DNA from: CAZIPZ01 sp964541075
GTDB lineage: Bacteria; Acidobacteriota; Terriglobia; 20CM-2-55-15
Reading direction: 5' to 3'
Assembly: GCA_964541075.1 (NCBI GenBank)
Contig: CAZIPZ010000102.1
Coordinates: 1 to 13,770 of the forward strand
Length of the DNA stretch: 13,770 nt
Below the pieces are notes generated by a model that ran no database searches, was not told where the DNA came from, and worked only from the letters and a program-made list of their open reading frames with translations. The translations under genes and the position numbers were made by a program. Shown here piece after piece: positions 7,314 through 13,770 of the stretch; positions within the stretch are counted from its first letter, which is position 1, and every line of letters begins with the position of its first letter.

Positions 7314-8868
7314 AGCCGGGGATTGCAGCAGCCAATCTCGTACATCCCTCGGCTATGGCATCGTCGATTGCCTTCGAGTTCAGTCTCAGCAAGCCTTCCT
7401 TGGCCGTGAGTTCTAGGAAGCCATCAAGACAGCCGCACTCTTTTTTCCGGGTTTGGAGAATATCCCGCAAGTGTTCCAGAGCTAGCGGGCACGGTTTTGA
7501 AGCGTGATGATAGCTCTTCAGAATGCCTTCTGCGTTTACAGGACGGGTGCAGAACGTCGTCAATGCATCTTCGAGAGAAAGAATTTCGGCAGGGTCTCGC
7601 AGTATGCCGCCCTCCGTGGCGTTAATAAACCGCACTCCTTTTGTTTGGCGAATTTTTCGGATGAAGTAATCACGATACGCGATAAGGTTCTCGGTGGTGC
7701 GCACGGGACGATTCCAAATATCGGTGGCGACTGTGTGCTTCGGACTTTCAGCATCAAACGCGTTGCCGTCAAACATTGTATGACTGGCATAATCCCTTCC
7801 CCAGGAATAGGCGAAATCCTGTCCAACGAAGATGATAGGATCGGCCTCCATGCGGCAAGCCAAATCCAACGCGGCGGTCGCTACAGATCCCCACACATTC
7901 AAGCGGCTCTTTGCAAAGCCGAATTTTGCAAACAAGGCATCCGGAAATAGCCCCACTCCGAAGGAATATCGACGGTGAGCGGCGCTCAGTGCACTCGAAT
8001 GAACGGCCTGTTCCGCGATAAGGTACGTAGAGTCCGGCACGCAGCCGACGACATGTTTTGCGTTCAGCTCGCTGGGGTCCGCAATAATCACAGCATGGGG
8101 TGTTATGTTTGAAGCCAGGAGGGGGCGTAGGGCTGTGTCCACTGCCAGAACGAAACATCGTTCGGTAAAGGAGCGTATCTGAAAAATATTTCTATCCAGC
8201 GAAGGGCCTGCCGAAACCAAGACCAATGGCCGGCCCTTGAGTTTTCCGAATAGCCCGCCTACATCAGGATCAGACTGATACTTGAAGTTCGCCAGTACAT
8301 TCCTAAAATACGTGCTGCCATTCTGAAAATGAGTGAAGAGATTCGCGGCTTTGTCCCGCAGTCGCTTTTTGAAGTTTTCCCTCAAACCAGCGGCCAATTC
8401 TGCATGATGCCGGACTGCGGCAGGCCACTCTAGCCAAAGAAATTCGTCAGTTTCCCGACATCCATCCAGGACCCATTCGTCGAAAAATTGACACACTCTA
8501 GTTCCTGTTACGAAGCAAAAGCGCTCATCTTTGAGAACGTCATCGTTGCTCTTCTGGGCGAGGGCGTGTCTGAAAAGCTCATCATATGGCTCAAAAATGA
8601 CGACTCGGGCGGAACGTTTCATACGCTCCCGAAGGACATCGCCGGCATAACCCAAACCCCAGCCGAAGTGGAAGATTATGTCGGCTTTCTCTATTCCGAG
8701 CTGTCCATAGAATTTCTGCGCCTCGCGCCTGGGATCGTAGGTACTGTGATAGGGAGCGCCGTCTACTTCGACATTGGGTTCTCCCGATCGACTTAGTGCA
8801 CTTTGCAGACGCGGAACGACCATGGTTGATGTCTGGAGCAAGCCTTCTACCAAGCTTTGTCGATTCAT
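7294..8868 (-). CDS. Maf/DUF115-family putative protein glycosyltransferase
   Basis: A 524-residue cytoplasmic protein of the MAF_flag10/DUF115 family (motility-associated factor). Members are implicated in adding pseudaminic or legionaminic acid to flagellin Ser/Thr, and the core fold resembles sialyltransferases. Visible marks: an N-terminal Rossmann-like segment with IIFHFGWGLGYAGDVLRE (64-81) and VVIFEPYDELF (89-99); the core at about 213-425 with PLVLVSAGPSLD (214-225), LAVDTALRPLLASNITPHAV (241-260), IIADPSE, IIFVGQDFAYSWGRDYASH (345-363) and FINATEGGIL (414-423). The C-terminal 100 residues are helical and unassigned. The ATG at 8866-8868 is the only start near the family N-terminus; the RBS is weak. 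No flagellin, motility or nonulosonate genes are in the window, so the acceptor protein is unknown. It sits head-to-head with a small HTH gene. Confidence 0.8.
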   Translation of the reverse strand: MNRQSLVEGLLQTSTMVVPRLQSALSRSGEPNVEVDGAPYHSTYDPRREAQKFYGQLGIEKADIIFHFGWGLGYAGDVLRERMKRSARVVIFEPYDELFRHALAQKSNDDVLKDERFCFVTGTRVCQFFDEWVLDGCRETDEFLWLEWPAAVRHHAELAAGLRENFKKRLRDKAANLFTHFQNGSTYFRNVLANFKYQSDPDVGGLFGKLKGRPLVLVSAGPSLDRNIFQIRSFTERCFVLAVDTALRPLLASNITPHAVIIADPSELNAKHVVGCVPDSTYLIAEQAVHSSALSAAHRRYSFGVGLFPDALFAKFGFAKSRLNVWGSVATAALDLACRMEADPIIFVGQDFAYSWGRDYASHTMFDGNAFDAESPKHTVATDIWNRPVRTTENLIAYRDYFIRKIRQTKGVRFINATEGGILRDPAEILSLEDALTTFCTRPVNAEGILKSYHHASKPCPLALEHLRDILQTRKKECGCLDGFLELTAKEGLLRLNSKAIDDAIAEGCTRLAAAIPGSTSCGA

Positions 8869-8922
8869 ATCTCAATGGAATGCCAAATGCTAAATAAAGC
8901 GCCTAGGGAGGAAGCAAACGCG

Positions 8923-9138
8923 ATGTATACGGAGACGGCAACACCAAGTGGGCCCCGCACAAAAATGTTTCTGGATATCCCGACGGCCGCCGAAATGGCA
9001 GGCTTCTCGATTCGGCATTTCCGCAGAATCATTGAAGAAGACAACATTCCAATTGTGCAGATAGGACGAAAATTCTTCATTCTTGGACGTGATTTTACGA
9101 ACTGGGAACTGAGTAAGCGCGAAAAGAAGACCGCGTAA
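8923..9138 (+). CDS. Small MerR/excisionase-like helix-turn-helix protein
   Basis: A 71-residue putative DNA-binding protein. The core FLDIPTAAEMAGFSIRHFRR (16-35) followed by IPIVQIGRKFFILGRDFTNW (42-61) matches the winged HTH layout of HTH_17/excisionase-type proteins: an xxAAExxGxSxxxxxR helix-turn-helix, then a wing with a GRKFFI strand and a closing helix (FTNWELSK). The ATG at 8923 is preferred to an in-frame start at 8857, which would lie inside the divergent gene. A strong purine-rich RBS, AGGGAGGAA at 8905-8913, precedes it by about 10 nt. The gene is divergent from the Maf-like gene with a 54-nt gap, so it may regulate that gene. It has no integrase or recombination partner here, which argues against a true excisionase role. 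The regulatory target is inferred. Confidence 0.72.
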   Translation: MYTETATPSGPRTKMFLDIPTAAEMAGFSIRHFRRIIEEDNIPIVQIGRKFFILGRDFTNWELSKREKKTA

Positions 9139-9213
9139 ACGGATTACCCACTGTGGTAGAACCGTCTACGCGATATGTAGCGAAGTTCCGCTTCGGTCAC
9201 ACTTCGATACACA

Positions 9214-9241
9214 GAGCGCGGGGGGCAGACCCGCAGTGCTC
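9214..9241. terminator. GC-rich hairpin downstream of the HTH gene
   Basis: GAGC (9214-9217) pairs with GCTC (9238-9241), and GCGGG (9218-9222) pairs with CCCGC (9230-9234), with a 7-nt loop and a 3-nt bulge in the right arm. It lies 75 nt after the HTH stop. No T-run follows directly; the nearest is TTTT about 10 nt on. It could be a transcription-ending or RNA-stabilising hairpin, or chance. Confidence 0.3.
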
Positions 9242-9319
9242 CATCGGTAGGTTTTGATTCTCAGAAATACTTTTTGGTCGATCTATATTAGGAGTGCGCG
9301 GGAAACCTAGAGGGAAGCA

Positions 9320-9370
9320 AAGCCAGAATCCAGACCCCGGCGATTTCCGCCTTTTTCCAGTTCCTGGCTT
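9320..9370 (-). terminator. Hairpin 3' of the HU gene, probable terminator
   Basis: On the minus strand, 7 nt after the HU stop, AAGCCAG (plus 9364-9370) pairs exactly with CTGGCTT (plus 9320-9326). Pairing continues inward through G-U wobbles and one mismatch to about 15 bp, and a smaller GGCG/CGCC hairpin sits at the tip. The RNA after the stem is pyrimidine-rich (TGCTTCCCTCT) but has no pure U-run, so it is a likely but not classical intrinsic terminator. Confidence 0.5.
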
Positions 9371-9377
9371 ATGGATG

Positions 9378-9671
9378 TCACTTCTTGGCAGCTCCAAGGA
9401 CTGCATCCTTGGCGGCTTTTGCGACGCGAAATTTCAAAACGGTCTTCGCGGGAATCTTGATCTCTTCACCGGTTGCCGGATTACGGCCCATTCGGGCTTT
9501 TCTCTTCTGTTTCACCAATTTCCCCAAGCCAGGAAAAGCAAACTCACCCTTTTTTGCCTCGCGATACGCCAGGTCTGTGAGGGCTGTCATAAAGTCTTTA
9601 ACTTGCTTCTTACTGATGCCCGTTTTCGTCGCCATTTCGTTGACGATCTGGGTTTGGGTCATCTTTGCCAT
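9378..9671 (-). CDS. HU-family DNA-binding protein
   Basis: A 97-residue nucleoid-associated protein that bends and compacts DNA as a dimer. The dimerising helices (TQTQIVNEMATKTGISKKQV) are followed by the beta-arm signature: PGLGKLVKQKRKARMGRNP (47-65) then ATGEEIKIPAKTVLKFRVAK. The DNA-intercalating proline is Pro65 in the GRNPATGE arm tip. Length and a Lys/Ala-rich C-terminus fit the family. HU versus IHF subtype is not resolved; a single homodimeric HU is likely. I chose the ATG at 9671 rather than the in-frame TTG at 9677 because AAAGGAGG lies 7 nt upstream of it. It follows mutL by 113 nt on the same strand but has its own promoter-like sequence and a 3' hairpin, so it is probably a separate transcription unit. 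Confidence 0.93.
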   Translation of the reverse strand: MAKMTQTQIVNEMATKTGISKKQVKDFMTALTDLAYREAKKGEFAFPGLGKLVKQKRKARMGRNPATGEEIKIPAKTVLKFRVAKAAKDAVLGAAKK

Positions 9672-9752
9672 CAACAATCCTCCTTTAGCAATTTGTCATT
9701 CCGTGAATCAATCGATCTCAATGAGAGCGTGCTGGCCAAATTCAATCCTAAG

Positions 9753-9781
9753 ACGTTAGAGTGTGCGCAGGGTTCTGTCAA
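9753..9781 (-). promoter_or_regulatory. Sigma70-like promoter for the HU gene
   Basis: On the minus strand a perfect TTGACA -35 (plus 9776-9781) is followed after exactly 17 nt by TAACGT (plus 9753-9758), a TAnnnT-type -10. The -35 begins 3 nt after the mutL stop codon. Predicted transcription start is near 9745, giving a leader of about 75 nt before the HU ATG and its AAAGGAGG ribosome-binding site. Confidence 0.6.
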
Positions 9782-9784
9782 CAG

Positions 9785-11605
9785 CTAAGCTCTCTTGAAG
9801 CCCCTTAAAATTTCCTTCAAATCATATCTGAGAATGATGGGTCGTCCGTGAGGACAAACAGTCGGCACGTCAGTCTTCATCAACTCCCCTACCAACCACC
9901 TCATTTTTGTTTCATCGAGTGGAGTATTGATCTTAATCGCAGCGTGACATGAAACGGTGGCTGCGATCTTCTTCTTGAGCGTCTCGATATTCACTACCTG
10001 GGTCTCCCGGTCGAGTGCGTCCAGAATCTCGATCAGGAGTGTCTCTACGGCAAGCGGTTTTAATATCGCGGGCGCGGTCTTTACAGCAATCGTTTTCGGA
10101 CCGAATGGATCGACCTCAAATCCGTTTTTCGCCAATTCAGGAACAATACTATCGAGAACGACCATCTGACGCGGAGACAACTCCACTATAACCGGCATCA
10201 GTAATCGCTGAACATCGAGTTTTCCAGCAAGTTTTTGCCGCAGGTACGCCTCGAAAAGCACACGTTCATGGGCGACATGCTGGTCAATGAGGATAAGGCC
10301 GCTCGTGTCTGTTGCAACGATGAAACTATCCCGAAGCTGCCCGATGGGACGCACTTCACTTTTCACCCTATCGAATTCTGGATATGCCGGAGCCGGGATG
10401 GGCTCATCACATGGCCGGGAGGGATCCGTTGTCCTGAAGTTTAAGCCAAGTGGCATTTCATACCCAGCCGTTGTAGTCGGTTGCGCTTGCAAGGAAAATG
10501 GGGTATGGACAACTGCCTCCCCTGAGGCCCACGAATCGGGGACTCGAGCCTGAGGAATCGGCGGCAAGAAGGGCGATTCTGTAACGCCGGCGCCTTCCAC
10601 GGCCACTATCGTCTTATCCTGAGTCAAACCCGAAAGTATTGAGTCGCGAATGGCATCGTGGACGAAAGACTGATGTTTGAATCGAACCTCCGTCTTTGCG
10701 GGATGGACATTGACATCCACATCCTCGAAGGGAATGGTCACGAACATTATCGCTACCGGGAATGTGCCGGATGGGAGAATGTTTCTGTACGCTTCGCTGA
10801 TCGCGTGAAGAATGATCTTGTCTCTCACTAAGCGCCGATTGATGAAGAAGAACATCGAATTGCGATTGTACTTTTGTACATGAGGCCTGGAAGTGAACAG
10901 GTGAATTCTTACACCGGATCGTCTGTAGTCCTTCTCGTACTCCACCATCTGGTCCAGCAGGTCTTTTCCGAACACCTGGTAGATACGCTCCCTGCGGTCG
11001 CTGACGGCAGGGGCGGCAAGTATTTCAAAAGAGCCGCTTTTGAGAGTGAAATGAATTTCAGGGAACGCCAGAGCGTAATGGGTGCAATACGTCGTGATTT
11101 GGCTCAGTTCGTAGGACTCCGACCTCAAGAACTTCCGGCGTGCTGGAACATTGAAAAATAGATCTTCGACACTGATTTGAGTACCGCGCGGAAAGGCTCC
11201 CTCGCGCTTCGCCACCTGTTTGCCGCCCACGACCTCAATCGCGGTTCCAACGGTCGCGTCAGCCTGAGTTTCAAGCGACAGCCTGGATACGGATGCGATC
11301 GAAGGAAGAGCTTCACCCCTGAACCCGAGCGTCTTGATGCAAAAGAGATCGTCCGGGCCATAAAGCTTGCTGGTCGCATGCCGGCCGAAGCAAGCTTCGG
11401 CATCCTCGGCGGACATTCCTTCGCCATCGTCCCTGACGCGGATTAGTTTTCGCCCGCCTTCCTCAACATCGATGGCGATCTTTCCTGCTCGTGCATCGAG
11501 CGAGTTTTCGAGCAGTTCCTTCACGACCGATGCCGGTCTTTCGACAACCTCGCCTGCCGCAATGCGGTTGGCCACGTTGTCAGGAAGGATTTTTATTTTC
11601 GCCAT
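9785..11605 (-). CDS. mutL: DNA mismatch repair protein MutL, endonuclease type
   Basis: A 606-residue MutL that couples MutS mismatch recognition to strand incision. The N-terminal GHKL ATPase shows ELLENSLDA (30-38, Asn34 for Mg2+), DDGEGM (59-64), GRHATSKL (74-81) and LGFRGEALPSIASVSRL (93-109). The transducer domain contains FFFINRRLVRD and NVHPAKTEVRF. A Pro-rich linker (about 330-415) leads to the C-terminal dimerisation/endonuclease domain with DQHVAHERVLFE (441-452, matching DQHA(X)2E(X)4E but with Val for Ala), SCHAAIK (552-558), CPHGRP (584-589) and a terminal FKR. These metal-binding motifs indicate a nicking MutL, as in bacteria lacking MutH. The ATG directly follows the aspS stop (TAAATG), so translation is likely coupled. 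Confidence 0.96.
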   Translation of the reverse strand: MAKIKILPDNVANRIAAGEVVERPASVVKELLENSLDARAGKIAIDVEEGGRKLIRVRDDGEGMSAEDAEACFGRHATSKLYGPDDLFCIKTLGFRGEALPSIASVSRLSLETQADATVGTAIEVVGGKQVAKREGAFPRGTQISVEDLFFNVPARRKFLRSESYELSQITTYCTHYALAFPEIHFTLKSGSFEILAAPAVSDRRERIYQVFGKDLLDQMVEYEKDYRRSGVRIHLFTSRPHVQKYNRNSMFFFINRRLVRDKIILHAISEAYRNILPSGTFPVAIMFVTIPFEDVDVNVHPAKTEVRFKHQSFVHDAIRDSILSGLTQDKTIVAVEGAGVTESPFLPPIPQARVPDSWASGEAVVHTPFSLQAQPTTTAGYEMPLGLNFRTTDPSRPCDEPIPAPAYPEFDRVKSEVRPIGQLRDSFIVATDTSGLILIDQHVAHERVLFEAYLRQKLAGKLDVQRLLMPVIVELSPRQMVVLDSIVPELAKNGFEVDPFGPKTIAVKTAPAILKPLAVETLLIEILDALDRETQVVNIETLKKKIAATVSCHAAIKINTPLDETKMRWLVGELMKTDVPTVCPHGRPIILRYDLKEILRGFKRA

Positions 11606-13384
11606 TTAACTCTTGCGGTCAGCAGGCATCTCAATCCGGATGTGCAGTTCCTTGAGTTGTTGCGGGCGCACATTGTTGGGCGCATTCATCAACAAATCTT
11701 CTGCATTCTGATTCATCGGGAACATGATCACTTCCCGAATGTTCGGTTCATCGACCAGCAACATTACGATTCGATCAATCCCGGGAGCAATTCCACCGTG
11801 AGGCGGCGCACCGAACTTCAATGCATTAATGAGCGCCCGGAACCGAGTATCCACCTCGTCCCGGCCGTAGCCGGCGATTTGGAAAGCCTTGTACATCGTT
11901 TCGGGGTCATGGTTTCGAATGGCCCCGGATGAAAGTTCGTAGCCGTTGCAAACGATGTCGTATTGAAACGCCTTAATGTCGAGCGGATTCATTTCCTCCA
12001 GCGCTTTGCGCCCACCCTGAGGCATTGAAAACGGATTGTGGCTGAATTCAATTTGCCCCGTATCCGGGTTTTTCTCGTACATTGGAAAATCGACAATCCA
12101 ACAGAAACGGTAGACATCCTTCTCATTCAACTCCAGAAGGTTTCCTAACCTTTCCCTGATAAGGCCCATGAGCTTGCTGGAGCGTTCCCAATCCTCGTCG
12201 GCCATGAAAACTATCGCATCGCCAAGCTCCGCATGGCACACCTTTAATATCCCCACGACCTCACTGGCGCCGAGGAACTTCGCGATGGGCCCCTTCAACG
12301 ACTGCCCTTCCTCCACCATCAACCAAGCCATGCCCTTGGCGCCAGCGGCTTTAGCCTGCTCTTCGAGCTTGTCAAAAAACGAACGGGCCTGCGCTGCTCC
12401 TTTCGGAATGCGCAGACCTCGAACATGCTTGCCGGCAAAAGCGCGAAATGTTCCTGATTCTGGAAACAGCTCTGTCAAGTCTACGATTCGAAGAGGATTA
12501 CGAAGGTCTGGTTTATCAGTCCCGTACTGAAGGAGCGCGTCTCTGTAGGTGACTCGCGGAAAAGGAACTGGTGTGATCGTTCGCTGAGGGGCAAATTCTT
12601 GAAAGAGGCCATGAATCATTGTCTCCACAACACGAAAAACATCATCCTGAGTCACAAAGCTCATTTCCAGATCAAGCTGATAGAACTCCCCGGGCGATCT
12701 GTCTGCGCGGGCATCTTCATCGCGATAGCAGGGCGCTATCTGAAAATAGCGATCAAACCCCGAAACCATAATCAACTGCTTAAACATTTGCGGCGCCTGT
12801 GGCAACGCGTAGAACTTGCCGGGATGCCGTCGAGACGGCACAAGAAAATCTCTCGCGCCTTCAGGGCTGGAAGCGGTCAGGGTCGGGGTCTGGTACTCAA
12901 CAAACCCAAGAGCATTCATCCTCCTCCGGATGCTTGAAATGACCTGCGAGCGCATCAAGATGTTCGCATGCATCTTCGAGCGCCGTAGGTCCAGAAAGCG
13001 ATAACTGAGACGAAGATCTTCCGGCACGGGGACCTCCGGAAATACTGCGAAGGGCAGCGGAGCTGTCGCTCCCAACAATTCCGCCTCGGAAACCTTGACT
13101 TCAATACCGCCCGTCGGCATGTTGGGATTCATTTGGCCTGCTTCCCTGGCGATCACTGCGCCGTCGACACGGATAACGGTCTCTTTCGGAAGACCCTCCA
13201 AGAGATCATGTGCAGGCGTTCCAGGCTGAACGACTAATTGGGTGACGCCGTAGTGGTCCGCCAAGTCAATAAACAGGACGCCGCCATGATCTCGACGATT
13301 TCGCAGCCACCCGGATAGACGGACCTGCGCAGCCAAATGATTGGTCCTTAGTTCTCCGCAAGTATGAGTTCGATATCGATGCAT
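11606..13384 (-). CDS. aspS: Aspartyl-tRNA synthetase, bacterial type
   Basis: Class II synthetase charging tRNA with aspartate, 592 residues from the ATG at 13384. An N-terminal OB-fold anticodon domain has LSGWLRNRRDHGGVLFIDLA near 23-42. The catalytic core includes motif 2 (YRDEDARADRSPGEFYQLDL, about 220-239), a GAD insertion domain at roughly 296-421, and motif 3 (GAPPHGGIAPGIDRIVML, about 525-542). The RDHGG loop carries His where discriminating enzymes have Leu, as in non-discriminating AspRS of Pseudomonas aeruginosa; such enzymes also make Asp-tRNA(Asn) for GatCAB. The start at 13384 begins MHRYRTHTCGEL, the family's usual N-terminus, with GGA 7 nt upstream; an ATG at 13396 adds four residues. 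It follows hisS closely and abuts mutL, forming a probable hisS-aspS-mutL operon. Confidence 0.96.
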   Translation of the reverse strand: MHRYRTHTCGELRTNHLAAQVRLSGWLRNRRDHGGVLFIDLADHYGVTQLVVQPGTPAHDLLEGLPKETVIRVDGAVIAREAGQMNPNMPTGGIEVKVSEAELLGATAPLPFAVFPEVPVPEDLRLSYRFLDLRRSKMHANILMRSQVISSIRRRMNALGFVEYQTPTLTASSPEGARDFLVPSRRHPGKFYALPQAPQMFKQLIMVSGFDRYFQIAPCYRDEDARADRSPGEFYQLDLEMSFVTQDDVFRVVETMIHGLFQEFAPQRTITPVPFPRVTYRDALLQYGTDKPDLRNPLRIVDLTELFPESGTFRAFAGKHVRGLRIPKGAAQARSFFDKLEEQAKAAGAKGMAWLMVEEGQSLKGPIAKFLGASEVVGILKVCHAELGDAIVFMADEDWERSSKLMGLIRERLGNLLELNEKDVYRFCWIVDFPMYEKNPDTGQIEFSHNPFSMPQGGRKALEEMNPLDIKAFQYDIVCNGYELSSGAIRNHDPETMYKAFQIAGYGRDEVDTRFRALINALKFGAPPHGGIAPGIDRIVMLLVDEPNIREVIMFPMNQNAEDLLMNAPNNVRPQQLKELHIRIEMPADRKS

Positions 13385-13412
13385 GCTGTTTTCCATTATT
13401 CCAGTTCAGGAC

Positions 13413-13770
13413 TTAGCTCTCGGCTAATATCTGCGCCTCCGTTACATTTCGTTGTTCCTTGGTCGCCATGTCACGAAGAAGGAGGGTTCCCGACTTCATC
13501 TCTTCGTCTCCAATGATGAGCACCAATTTCGCTTTCAACTTGTCGGCCAGGCGCATCTGACTCTTCAGACTGCGCCCATCGAAATCCAAATACACTCGTT
13601 TCCCCGCAGATCTCAACTTTCCTGCAAGCAGTGTCGAGTAATCGAATGCAGCATCACCCAGTGGCGCTAAAAAGTATTCTGGAGAATAGTCAACTGCAAT
13701 CTTCGTCGTATCGGGAATGGTTAGAATCAGGCGTTCCAATCCCATTCCAAAACCGAATCCCTTCGTCGGG
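13413..13770 (-). CDS. hisS: Histidyl-tRNA synthetase, C-terminal part (5' truncated by window)
   Basis: The last 118 residues of a class II synthetase that charges tRNA(His). Reading from the right edge, PTKGFGFGMGLERLIL is motif 3 of HisRS (Gly-rich strand and the Arg that binds ATP). The remainder is the anticodon-binding domain (HGTP_anticodon): APLGDAAFDYSTLLAGKLRS, KRVYLDFDGRSLKSQMRLAD, KAKLVLIIGDEEMKSGTLLL and KDMATKEQRNV-like sequence. The reading frame is open through the window edge, so the ATG at 13745 is internal, not a start. The aspS start follows 16-28 nt after the stop, a common hisS-aspS arrangement in bacteria. The N-terminal catalytic part lies outside the window. Confidence 0.92.
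   Translation of the reverse strand, partial: PTKGFGFGMGLERLILTIPDTTKIAVDYSPEYFLAPLGDAAFDYSTLLAGKLRSAGKRVYLDFDGRSLKSQMRLADKLKAKLVLIIGDEEMKSGTLLLRDMATKEQRNVTEAQILAES

Larger units (their letters stand above)
9139..9377. other. Intergenic spacer between HTH and HU genes
   Basis: This 239-nt spacer lies between two genes that converge. I see no convincing ORF or RNA gene. It holds two hairpin-forming stretches, listed separately (9214-9241 and 9320-9370), and a short GGCG/CGCC stem followed by five T residues at 9339-9356 on the plus strand. That stem could act as a weak plus-strand terminator for the HTH gene. Confidence 0.5.

Noticed and set aside
8923..9138. True phage/ICE excisionase marking a mobile element
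   Set aside because: No integrase, no attachment-site repeats and no other mobile genes in the window; the HTH fold is also common in ordinary regulators.
9179..9207. Repeated CTTCG/CGAAG near the HTH 3' end as a terminator
   Set aside because: Only a 5-bp stem with a 5-nt loop and no T-run; too weak to call.
9143..9215. Possible tRNA-like segment (GTGGTAGA and TTCGATAC pieces)
   Set aside because: No acceptor-stem pairing, no proper anticodon arm and no CCA-side match; the pieces are not at tRNA spacing.
1..13770. CRISPR array, IS element or tandem repeats
   Set aside because: No regularly spaced repeats, no transposase and no long terminal inverted repeats were seen on either strand.

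Overview
The window reads as a chromosomal segment of an unidentified, mid-GC, probably Gram-negative bacterium. A bacterial-type AspRS with a GAD insertion, an endonuclease-type MutL, HU and cell-surface glycosylation enzymes all fit a bacterium. Nothing in the sequence fixes the phylum. No integrase, transposase, phage gene, CRISPR array or rRNA/tRNA gene was found.

Layout. (1) 1-5069, plus strand: a tight run of four sugar-handling genes. These are a multidomain GT2-TPR-GT9 protein cut by the left edge, an extended-SDR nucleotide-sugar epimerase/dehydratase, a GT2 glycosyltransferase, and a GT2 glycosyltransferase with a TPR-like tail. All junctions overlap (4, 73 and 13 nt). (2) 5079-8868, minus strand, convergent with the first run across a 9-nt gap: a Maf/DUF115-family protein, then (after a 263-nt spacer with hairpins and a candidate promoter) a NiCoT/UreH-type nickel/cobalt permease, whose end overlaps a polytopic GT-C (GT39/TMTC-like) membrane protein. 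(3) 8923-9138, plus strand: a 71-aa MerR/excisionase-like HTH protein, divergent from the Maf-like gene across 54 nt. (4) 9378-13770, minus strand: housekeeping genes. In transcription order these are hisS (cut by the right edge), aspS and mutL, tightly packed, followed by an HU-family gene with its own sigma70-like promoter, strong RBS and a candidate terminator.

How they may work together. The left two-thirds looks like a surface-glycan or protein-glycosylation locus. The SDR would make or modify an NDP-sugar, the cytoplasmic GT2/GT9 enzymes would build a glycan, the GT-C protein would transfer a lipid-linked sugar at the membrane, and the Maf-like protein (a family best known for putting nonulosonic acids on flagellin) may glycosylate a protein. 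No flagellin or nonulosonate biosynthesis gene is in view, so the acceptor and sugar are unknown. The small HTH protein is a candidate local regulator. The right third is translation and repair housekeeping and probably forms the conserved boundary of the accessory locus.

The less ordinary elements are the GT2-TPR-GT9 fusion, the long 73-nt gene overlap, the non-flagellar Maf plus divergent HTH arrangement, and the His-rich metal permease coupled to a GT-C gene. No system here can be called new from sequence alone.
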